A stretch of 64,000 bases of DNA from Brevibacillus brevis. GTDB lineage: Bacteria; Bacillota; Bacilli; Brevibacillales; Brevibacillaceae. This document shows positions 48,797 to 55,720 of the stretch, one piece after another. A program made the position numbers and the translations under genes. The stretch covers positions 5,907,501-5,971,500 of the forward strand of contig NZ_CP134050.1 in the NCBI RefSeq assembly GCF_031583145.1. Direction: 5' to 3'. The notes under the pieces are model-generated. The model saw only the letters and a program-made list of their open reading frames with translations, had not been told where the DNA came from and made no database searches. Position 1 is the first letter of the stretch; each line of letters starts with the position of its first letter.

Positions 48797-50954
48797 CCGC
48801 AATGTACTGCTTGCCGCTCTTTCCTTTCTGTTGACAACGACTCTCGCTTTACTGACCGTCGTGGACCTTTACGACAACGGCCGGTACTTGCGGGAAGATT
48901 ACTATTTTGACAGCGACTCCTTTTACAGCGAGCTTTCTACCGAAGTGGATTTGATACGGGCCGTCCATGTCGATTACGCCGGATTCCCTAGCAAAAGTCC
49001 CAAGGAGAAGCTCGATAAGGACTTATTGAGTCAACTAAATGAACAACGGAATCAATCCTTGGCAGACAAGAAGCAGGAGATCCAGGAGCGCTATGCCGCT
49101 CTCATCCAGCAAGCGCAACAAGCAGGCAAAGCAGAAGAAGTTGCCAAGCTGAAAATGGATGAAGAAAATGCGATCAAGGCAGCCAGCAGCGAGGTCGAGG
49201 CATCTTGGGAGAAGCAAGTCCAGGAACATGCTGTCGCCGTCGATCAAGAATACGAAGAACGGCAAAACAGCCTGGCCTTCCGGGACAGCTCTTTCAAATA
49301 CTATATTCTGGATGGCAAACGAAGCTGGGTCTATACCAATATCGACCACCAGCCGACAGCTTCGGAACTGCGCGAGGTCGCCCTGTTTTCCTTCCAGTTC
49401 CCGCAAAACGCTCCGGACCGGTCCAGCAAATTTTCCGGGTTGAGTCGCTCTTTTCAGAGCAACCAATGGAAAGGGGTCATCTACGTTCCGATCCAGCCTG
49501 ACGGATACAGCCAGATCCATGCGGACGCGACCTACTTCGATTCCGTGCGGGAACGGCTGATGATCGAGTGCGGCCTCCTCGCCGCCGCTGTGATCGCCAG
49601 CGTGTTTCTGCTGCGGTATTTATCCGCGCAAAACGCCGTCCAGCAGCTCCCGGTAGTGCAAAAGAGCCTGGCCGTTCTACGGCGCATTCCGCTGGACATC
49701 CGCATCGTCCTGCTGATCCCCGCCCTCACGATCTACCTGGTCACGGCGTCTGAAGCACCGTTTTTCTCCTTGCCCATCCGGTTTGCACATATCTTTACCC
49801 TGATGGTCATGCTCCCCCTGACCGCCTTTTTCCTTCTGTACGTAATCGAAGGGTGGCAGATGTACAACGACGGGACGAAATTGCGCGAACAATGGCAAAG
49901 AAGCCTGTTTTACCGTCAACGCTCCATTTTGAAAGAAAGCTATGCCAACCGCAGCGTCTTTTTCAAGGTGGCTCTCATCTTCGCGCTCACAGTCGGTCTG
50001 GGCATGAGTATAGCGATTGGAATGGTAGCGATCGCGAAAGGGGCCGGCGCATTGCTGATTCTCGCCTTTTTGTACGGGATGTTTTACCTCGTCTGCGTCC
50101 TGCCCTACATCTTCCGGCGAATCGCGCTGATGAACAGGGTCTTGCTCGGAGCGGCCCAGATGGCGGCAGGCGACCTTCATACGACGATCGTAGCGAAGCC
50201 CCGCGGCAAGCTGGCGGACCTGGCCCACTCCCTGAACAACATCAAGCAAGGGATGCAGCACTCGGTGGAAAGCCAGATGAAAAGCGAGCGGCTCAAATCG
50301 GAGCTGATTACCAATGTCTCGCACGATCTGAAGACGCCGCTGACCTCGATCATCAACTATGTCGACCTGCTCAAGCGCGAAGACCTGACGCAGGAAGAAA
50401 TCCGCAGCTACGTTGATGTCCTCGAGCGCAAAACGAACCGTCTGAAAGTGCTGATCGACGACCTGTTCGAAGCCGCGAAAACAGCGAGTGGTGCGGTAGA
50501 GCTGAACATCGAGCAGGTGAACGTCGCATCCTTGCTCAATCAGGCCATCGCCGAGTTCAGCGACAAGATCGAGGAATCGTCCTTGACCTTCCGCGTCAAT
50601 ATCGAGCAGCAAAAGATCTACGCTCCTCTCGACGGCAAAAAAACGTGGCGGGTATTCGAGAATTTGATCGGAAATGCGCTCAAGTACTCCATGCCGAACA
50701 CGAGGGTGCACATCCATTTGTACGAGCAAGGGGATGAAATCACCCTGACGATCAAAAACGTCTCCGCCTACGAAATCGACTTTGCCGCCGAGGAATTGTT
50801 CGAGCGTTTCAAACGGGCCGACCAATCGCGCAATACGGAAGGCTCCGGCCTCGGCCTGGCCATCGCCAAAAGCATCGTCGAGCTGCAAGGAGGCAAGCTC
50901 AGCATCGATATCGACGGAGACTACTTCAAAGTCATCGTCACCTTCCGCCGATAG
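48774..50954 (+). CDS. Membrane sensor histidine kinase with coiled-coil extracellular domain
   Basis: 726 residues. TM1 is about 12-32. The outside part (about 33-260) contains a long charged helix (about 85-165) rich in Glu, Lys, Gln and Ala with coiled-coil character. There are several further TMs between about 263 and 450 (RLMIECGLLAAAVIASVFLL, IVLLIPALTIYLVT, FTLMVMLPLTAFFLLYV, VALIFALTVGLGMSIAIGMV). HAMP-like region, then HisKA with NVSHDLKTPLTSIINYVDL near 522 and the ATPase with NLIGNALKYSM and GSGLGLAIAKSIVELQGG. The starting codon is a TTG inside the regulator's end. Signal unknown; a cell-envelope role like VanS is plausible. Confidence 0.9.
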   Translation: MDTKLKNSRNVLLAALSFLLTTTLALLTVVDLYDNGRYLREDYYFDSDSFYSELSTEVDLIRAVHVDYAGFPSKSPKEKLDKDLLSQLNEQRNQSLADKKQEIQERYAALIQQAQQAGKAEEVAKLKMDEENAIKAASSEVEASWEKQVQEHAVAVDQEYEERQNSLAFRDSSFKYYILDGKRSWVYTNIDHQPTASELREVALFSFQFPQNAPDRSSKFSGLSRSFQSNQWKGVIYVPIQPDGYSQIHADATYFDSVRERLMIECGLLAAAVIASVFLLRYLSAQNAVQQLPVVQKSLAVLRRIPLDIRIVLLIPALTIYLVTASEAPFFSLPIRFAHIFTLMVMLPLTAFFLLYVIEGWQMYNDGTKLREQWQRSLFYRQRSILKESYANRSVFFKVALIFALTVGLGMSIAIGMVAIAKGAGALLILAFLYGMFYLVCVLPYIFRRIALMNRVLLGAAQMAAGDLHTTIVAKPRGKLADLAHSLNNIKQGMQHSVESQMKSERLKSELITNVSHDLKTPLTSIINYVDLLKREDLTQEEIRSYVDVLERKTNRLKVLIDDLFEAAKTASGAVELNIEQVNVASLLNQAIAEFSDKIEESSLTFRVNIEQQKIYAPLDGKKTWRVFENLIGNALKYSMPNTRVHIHLYEQGDEITLTIKNVSAYEIDFAAEELFERFKRADQSRNTEGSGLGLAIAKSIVELQGGKLSIDIDGDYFKVIVTFRR

Positions 50955-50968
50955 AGGCGACAACAGAG

Positions 50969-51006
50969 AAAAGCCAACCACCGTAAGCAGGGTGATTGGC
51001 TTTTTT
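50969..51006. terminator. Terminator after the VanS-like kinase gene
   Basis: AAAAGCCAACCACC pairs with GGTGATTGGCTTTT (one bulged A), followed by Ts; it also faces the end of the chitobiose operon. Confidence 0.85.
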
Positions 51007-51027
51007 CCTGTTATTTCTCCTGTTTCT

Positions 51028-51288
51028 TCATACGAAATGACGCTCCACCAACTGCTGAATTCCCGTCGCGACCTCCTGTTCGTCCGGCCCGCTCACCTCG
51101 AAGGCAATCTCTTCTCCCTCTTTCACACCGAGCGCCATGACACCGAGGATGCTCTTGCCATTGGCTTCCTTGCCGTTGTAGATCATTTTGACAGTCGATT
51201 GATGCTGGTTGAGCAGATGGACCAATACAGATGCGGGGCGTGCATGGAGGCCTCCGCTGACGGTTACTTCCACAGTGATCCGGATCAT
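51028..51288 (-). CDS. HPr paralogue at the end of the chitobiose PTS operon
   Basis: 86 residues of the HPr fold. Both His15 (GLHARPAS) and Ser46 (NGKSILGVM) are present, so unlike B. subtilis Crh it should be able to carry phosphate as well as be phosphorylated by HPr kinase. The start at 51288 (MIRITVEV) gives the family length and follows GAGAGG. It comes 131 bases after the GH4 gene with no terminator between, so it is probably the last cistron of that operon. It differs from the ptsH product at 17140 at many surface residues. Confidence 0.88.
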   Translation of the reverse strand: MIRITVEVTVSGGLHARPASVLVHLLNQHQSTVKMIYNGKEANGKSILGVMALGVKEGEEIAFEVSGPDEQEVATGIQQLVERHFV

Positions 51289-51419
51289 TTCCTCTCTCCC
51301 TTCTCGCATTCGGCTCAGGCAAACAGTCTCACGATGGGCACACGATTTTGGTTTGATCGTTCGTCTCTGCGGCACTGGCCGCTTCGAATATGCCTGCCCG
51401 GCACGTTTCCCCCGCTTGT

Positions 51420-52742
51420 TTACGAAACCGGTTTGAAAAACTGGGGCAAATGCTCTTTATGGGCCTCCAGCATTTCGTCCAGAAGCTTTTTCGCGATCGC
51501 ATCGGACGCGACCAACGGGTTGATCGTCATCGCCAGCAAGGCCTGATGGTAGTCCCCCGTGACAGCCGCTTCCGCTGCGACCCGTTCGAACGACTTGATT
51601 TGCTGGACCAATCCGCGCACTGGCACAGGCAGGTCACCCACAGCCAGCGGGATCGGCCCTTCCCGCGTAATCACGCAGTTGACCTCGACTGCGGAATCAT
51701 CGGGAATGCTCGCGATCGCGCCATTGTTGCGCACGTTGACCGGCTGAATGTCGCGCCTGTCGTTGTAGAGGGAATCGATCAGATTGCAAGCGGCTTCGCT
51801 GTAGTACGCTCCGCCCCGCAGCTCCAGCTGGGGAGGCTTGATGGCTAGCTCCGGATCCTTGTAGAGCTCAAACAGCTCCTCTTCCACCTTTTTCACCACT
51901 TCTGCGCGCGTCCCGTTCTTCTGCGCCTCTTCCAGCTCATGCTCCAGCATCGCTTTGGTCTGGTAGTAATAGCGGTGGTACGGGCACGGCAGGATGCCCA
52001 GCGCTTTGAGAAAATCCTTGTCCCAGCCCAAATCCAGGATGTTTTTCATCGTGATCCCGGTCTGTTCTCCCGACAGCTTGTCGATCACTTGCGCCGTCAC
52101 GTTTTCCCCGTCCACGTATACCCCAAGGCCAAACACCATGTGATTTAGTCCGGCAAAGTCGATGTGCACCCGCTCCTGCTCCACTCCCAGGAGAGAGGAT
52201 ACGCCCATTTTCATTCCGATCGGCACGTTGCACAGGCCAATGACCTTTCGTCGGCTGGTGTACCGCAGCACCGCCTCGGTCACCATCCCGGCAGGGTTTG
52301 TGAAGTTGATCAGCCAGGCGTCCGGGCAAAGCTCCTCCATGTCGCGGCAAATATCCAGGATCACGGGGATCGTGCGCAATCCTTTGAACAGGCCGCCCGG
52401 GCCGTTGGTCTCCTGTCCGATCACCCCGTACTTGAGCGGGATTGTTTCATCTTTGATCCGCGCATCCAGCAAGCCTACGCGTATCTGCGTCGTGACGAAA
52501 TCGGCCCCCTCCAGTGCCTTTCTTCGGTCCAGCGTCAGGCGGATGTCGATGGGGACCCCGGCCTTCTCCACCATTCGTTTGGCCAGCGCTCCCACGATCT
52601 GCAGCTTCTTTTCCCCTGCCGGAATATCCACCAGCCACAATTCCCGGACGGGCAGTTCGTCGTACCGCTTGATAAAACCTTCGACCAGTTCAGGCGTGTA
52701 GCTGGATCCGCCGCCTATGGTCACGATCTTGATTCCGCTCAC
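51420..52742 (-). CDS. 6-phospho-beta-glucosidase, glycoside hydrolase family 4
   Basis: 440 residues. The NAD-binding start VTIGGGSSYTPELVEGFIKR, NFTNPAGMVTEAVLRY near 150 and the metal-binding CNVPIGM near 173 identify GH4 (CelF/LicH/ChbF), which uses NAD+ and Mn2+ in an oxidation-elimination mechanism. It splits phosphorylated beta-disaccharides delivered by the PTS genes upstream. With a ChbG deacetylase in the same operon, diacetylchitobiose-6-phosphate after deacetylation is a likely substrate; cellobiose-6-phosphate is the alternative. Overlaps the IIA gene by 4 bases. Confidence 0.93.
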   Translation of the reverse strand: MSGIKIVTIGGGSSYTPELVEGFIKRYDELPVRELWLVDIPAGEKKLQIVGALAKRMVEKAGVPIDIRLTLDRRKALEGADFVTTQIRVGLLDARIKDETIPLKYGVIGQETNGPGGLFKGLRTIPVILDICRDMEELCPDAWLINFTNPAGMVTEAVLRYTSRRKVIGLCNVPIGMKMGVSSLLGVEQERVHIDFAGLNHMVFGLGVYVDGENVTAQVIDKLSGEQTGITMKNILDLGWDKDFLKALGILPCPYHRYYYQTKAMLEHELEEAQKNGTRAEVVKKVEEELFELYKDPELAIKPPQLELRGGAYYSEAACNLIDSLYNDRRDIQPVNVRNNGAIASIPDDSAVEVNCVITREGPIPLAVGDLPVPVRGLVQQIKSFERVAAEAAVTGDYHQALLAMTINPLVASDAIAKKLLDEMLEAHKEHLPQFFKPVS

Positions 52743-53077
52743 ACTCCCGCCCCCTTGCTCTCGTGAATATGGCCGTACAGCTCGACAAATTCGCTGGCCA
52801 AATCTTTGATCGTCATCGCATTCATCAAATGATCCTGGGCATGTATCAACAACATGCTGATTTCCGTCTTCTCCCCCCGCACTTCGCTTTGGATAAAGGC
52901 AGTCTGGTTCCGGTGGGCAAGGCTCAGCTCTTCCCCTGCCTGCTCCAATGCTTTTTGCGCCCCTGCCATGTCTTTGTTCTTCGCGAGGGCGATCGCTTCC
53001 ATCGCCAGGCTTCTCGCGTTGCCTCCGTGCAGGATTAGTTGAAAGATCACTTCTGTATGGTCCACGTCTATCTCCAC
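52739..53077 (-). CDS. PTS lactose/cellobiose-family enzyme IIA
   Basis: 112 residues, all helical, forming a trimer in this family. The phospho-histidine region is LLIHAQDHLMNAM near 78. It starts at a GTG directly against the chbG-type stop codon. Confidence 0.92.
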   Translation of the reverse strand: MEIDVDHTEVIFQLILHGGNARSLAMEAIALAKNKDMAGAQKALEQAGEELSLAHRNQTAFIQSEVRGEKTEISMLLIHAQDHLMNAMTIKDLASEFVELYGHIHESKGAGV

Positions 53078-53821
53078 CTATCCGATATCGTTAAAGGTCA
53101 CGAGCTGCACCTTTCTGTCCCTGATGTATTCCCTTACCTCCGGCGAGGTCAGAATCTGCAGCTCTCTCGCGCGCTGCCTCGCATAGGAGCTGCCCGTCAG
53201 CAGTTCCTCGTCCAGGTACGCCGGATGGCACATGATTTCGGCCGACGAACAACCGGAGAGCCCTTCTACGATGCCAAAGAGCGTATCCGCTGTCAGGCCG
53301 TCCCCGTAAAAGTGATGGGAAAAGCCTTGCGTGGTTGGAACCGGCAGATGATCTCCCCGCTGTTGTCCGAATACCCATGGATACCGTACCGGCAGTCGGA
53401 AGCGTTCGGCCAGGCGCAGGACCACCGGCAAGATCGCCTCATGCGCATGGACGTGATGGTGGCTGTCGATGTGCGACGGCCTTCTCCCCGTGCGGAAAAA
53501 CCGCTCCAGCTGCGCCGTAAATTCCCGCTCCACTTCCTCCGCGGAGACGTCCGCCAAATGGGCCTGCCCCCGCCGAAACGCACCGTATTCATCGGTGAGC
53601 GACGGTACGTTCGGCTCCAGGGGAGCGCCGCACGTCAGCACGAGATGGATGCCGACACCCAGGGACGGGTGGTTCTCAGCCAGCCGAAACGCGTGCTCCA
53701 CCCCCGGCATGTTCATCATCATGGTGGCGGAGGAGACGATTCCGTCCGTATGTGCCTCCACAATTCCCAGATTGACGCCTTTCGAATAGCCAAAATCGTC
53801 CGCATTTACGATCAGTTTCAC
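53078..53821 (-). CDS. chbG: ChbG/YdjC-family carbohydrate deacetylase
   Basis: 247 residues. NADDFGYSKGVN near 6 and HIDSHHHVHAHEAI near 117 carry the metal-binding Asp and His residues. E. coli ChbG removes one acetyl group from chitobiose (phosphate), making it a substrate for the GH4 enzyme and an inducer. Its place within this PTS operon argues that the imported sugar is N,N'-diacetylchitobiose rather than plain cellobiose. Confidence 0.9.
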   Translation of the reverse strand: MKLIVNADDFGYSKGVNLGIVEAHTDGIVSSATMMMNMPGVEHAFRLAENHPSLGVGIHLVLTCGAPLEPNVPSLTDEYGAFRRGQAHLADVSAEEVEREFTAQLERFFRTGRRPSHIDSHHHVHAHEAILPVVLRLAERFRLPVRYPWVFGQQRGDHLPVPTTQGFSHHFYGDGLTADTLFGIVEGLSGCSSAEIMCHPAYLDEELLTGSSYARQRARELQILTSPEVREYIRDRKVQLVTFNDIG

Positions 53822-53845
53822 GGCAAATCACATCTCCCGGAATGG

Positions 53846-55195
53846 TTACAGCGAAGCAGCCTTGTCGCTTGCACTCGAGGCTTTCTCCTCCGCCAGCTTT
53901 TGTTTATCCCACAATCTGAAGAACGGGTAGTAAATCAAGAGGGCGATCACAAAATTGACGAGCTGAAGCACGCTGCCCGAAATCTTCCCGCCTGTCGCCA
54001 AATAGCCGCTGATGATCGGTGGCGTCGTCCACGGAACAGCGACACCGCTCGGCTTTGCCACCCATCCGAGAGTCATCGCCGCATAACTGATGACGACCAG
54101 TACGATCGGCGCCACGATGAACGGAATAATCAGAAGTGGATTCATGACGATCGGCATTCCGAATATCACGGGCTCGTTGATGTTAAACAGCCCCGGACCC
54201 ATCGACAGCCTGCCGATGTTCTTCATCTGCTCGCTGCGCGCCCGAAACATCATGAGCAACACCAGGGCGAGAGTCGCACCGGAGCCGCCTGCGTAGACCC
54301 ACATATCAAAAAACTGTTTGGTGACGATGTTTGGCAGCTCAGCGCCCGCACTGGCCTGGAAGATGGCCCGATTCTGATCCATCAGCGAGAGCCATATGGG
54401 ACCGAGCACCCCTTCGACGATGGCTGCCCCGTGCAGGCCCAGCGACCAGAGCACGTGCACCAGCAGCACGGCGATGATTGCCCCAAACAAACTTCCGCCG
54501 AGTGTGTTCAGCGGCCCGACCAGCAAGTCGGCGACGATATTGTGGATGCTTTGAAAGGAGGTATTCTCAATGAGGATGCGCAGCAGCCAGACGACCAGCA
54601 GCACCACAGCAGCGGGTATCAGCGCCACGAACGAGCGGGATACCGCTGGAGGCACTCCTTCCGGCATCGTAATGACGATTTTCTTTTGGATGATTTTGCG
54701 GTAAATTTCCGTGGACAAAATCGCGAGGATCATGGCGACGAACAGGCCTTTGCTGCCCATCAGCGCGACGGGAATGACACCGCCTACCTCTACGGCTGCG
54801 CCTGCTCCCTCAGGCGTGAACATCGTCGTATAGGGAGTCGCAAGCAGGAAGGAGGCTACAGAGATCGCTCCGGCGGACAAGGGATCCACCTTGTATTTTT
54901 CCGCCAGCCGGTAGGCGACGCCGAAGCTGACGATCAACGCCATGATGTCAAAGGTGGCATTGACCGGATACAGCAGCTTGGTGAGCCATTTGTCCCCGAA
55001 AATGCCGCTCATGAAATCGCTGTAGCCAGGAATAGGTATGAAGCCGATGATAAGAAACAGGGAGCCGATAATCAGCAGGGGCATCGTCAAAATGATGCCG
55101 TCCCGAATGGCTTGCAAATGCTTTTGTTCCGCGATCCTGCCCGCCACCGGCATCACGCGGTTTTCCAGGAAAGAAATATATCCCGCCATACGCAC
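53846..55195 (-). CDS. PTS lactose/cellobiose-family enzyme IIC permease
   Basis: 449 residues with about ten membrane helices. Family marks: LQAIRDGIILTMPLLIIGSL near 30, NINEPVIFGMPIVMNPLLIIPF near 335 and a cytoplasmic Lys/Ala-rich C-terminus. It moves and phosphorylates a beta-disaccharide with the separate IIA and IIB proteins. Confidence 0.94.
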   Translation of the reverse strand: MRMAGYISFLENRVMPVAGRIAEQKHLQAIRDGIILTMPLLIIGSLFLIIGFIPIPGYSDFMSGIFGDKWLTKLLYPVNATFDIMALIVSFGVAYRLAEKYKVDPLSAGAISVASFLLATPYTTMFTPEGAGAAVEVGGVIPVALMGSKGLFVAMILAILSTEIYRKIIQKKIVITMPEGVPPAVSRSFVALIPAAVVLLVVWLLRILIENTSFQSIHNIVADLLVGPLNTLGGSLFGAIIAVLLVHVLWSLGLHGAAIVEGVLGPIWLSLMDQNRAIFQASAGAELPNIVTKQFFDMWVYAGGSGATLALVLLMMFRARSEQMKNIGRLSMGPGLFNINEPVIFGMPIVMNPLLIIPFIVAPIVLVVISYAAMTLGWVAKPSGVAVPWTTPPIISGYLATGGKISGSVLQLVNFVIALLIYYPFFRLWDKQKLAEEKASSASDKAASL

Positions 55196-55201
55196 CCTCC
55201 T

Positions 55202-55504
55202 CTATTTTTTTAGACGAAGCGCAAACTCCAGCACATTTTTACCGTTCAACGTACCGTAGTCGATCGTGCTGATGACATCCACCGGAATCCCCCGGGCTTC
55301 CCCCTCCTTCTTCAGCCCGGGCAGCTTGTAGCGAACCTGGGGCCCCAAAAGCAGCACCTCGGCCTGGTCGATATGGTTCTTGACCTCGTCGGCGGAAACC
55401 GCCCAAATCTTCGCCGTGATGCCCTTTTCCTCGGCCGCTTGTTCCATCTTTTGCACCAGCAGGCTGGTAGACATCCCCGCATTGCAACACAGCAAAATTT
55501 TCAA
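55202..55504 (-). CDS. PTS lactose/cellobiose-family enzyme IIB
   Basis: 100 residues; the phosphorylated cysteine is Cys7 in LLCCNAGMSTSLLVQKM. First gene of the operon, 44 bases downstream of a sigma-54 promoter, with GGAGGG upstream. It is followed 6 bases later by the IIC gene. Confidence 0.93.
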   Translation of the reverse strand: MKILLCCNAGMSTSLLVQKMEQAAEEKGITAKIWAVSADEVKNHIDQAEVLLLGPQVRYKLPGLKKEGEARGIPVDVISTIDYGTLNGKNVLEFALRLKK

Positions 55505-55547
55505 ATACGCACCCTCCCTCCGTCTTCGGATATGCCTCTTCTACATT

Positions 55548-55564
55548 AGCAAGCCGCATGCCAA
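55548..55564 (-). promoter_or_regulatory. Sigma-54 promoter of the chitobiose PTS operon
   Basis: Minus-strand TTGGCATGCGGCTTGCT matches the -24/-12 consensus at all but one key position. It fits the LevR-type activator encoded upstream. Confidence 0.88.
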
Positions 55565-55575
55565 AACACGATTCA

Positions 55576-55589
55576 TGTATGCGCTTTCA
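55576..55589 (-). promoter_or_regulatory. cre site upstream of the chitobiose operon promoter
   Basis: TGAAAGCGCATACA on the minus strand matches cre consensus at 13 of 14 positions and ends 11 bases before the -24 element. Confidence 0.65.
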
Positions 55590-55658
55590 ACAGCGATCCG
55601 GCTTTCCCCGCATTTCTCGAGCCCCCTCCCTCGTAGTGTTTTCGGGAGAACGCTTTAC

Positions 55659-55684
55659 TGTTTCGACTTTTTCGGCTCGAAACA
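55659..55684. promoter_or_regulatory. Inverted repeat, probable activator site of the LevR/CelR-type protein
   Basis: TGTTTCGA and TCGAAACA, perfect 8-bp arms around 10 bases, about 100 bp upstream of the -24/-12 promoter. Enhancer function is inferred from position. Confidence 0.55.
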
Positions 55685-55720
55685 CAAAAAATAAAACACT
55701 AATCACACTAGTGTTTTATT
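55684..55720 (-). terminator. Terminator of the celR-type gene, overlapping its stop codon
   Basis: AATAAAACACTA and its exact complement around a 7-base loop (55690-55720), followed on the minus strand by TTTTTTG. The last codons and TGA of the gene lie in the stem. Confidence 0.8.

Noticed and set aside
53039..55213. 724-codon plus-strand open frame opposite the PTS genes
   Set aside because: Antisense shadow of ChbG and the IIC permease; rich in His, Arg and Gln with no domain.
55690..55720. 12-bp-arm palindrome considered as the CelR activator site
   Set aside because: It is followed by a U-run in the direction of the celR-type gene and covers its stop codon, so a terminator explains it better; a separate palindrome at 55659-55684 suits an activator.
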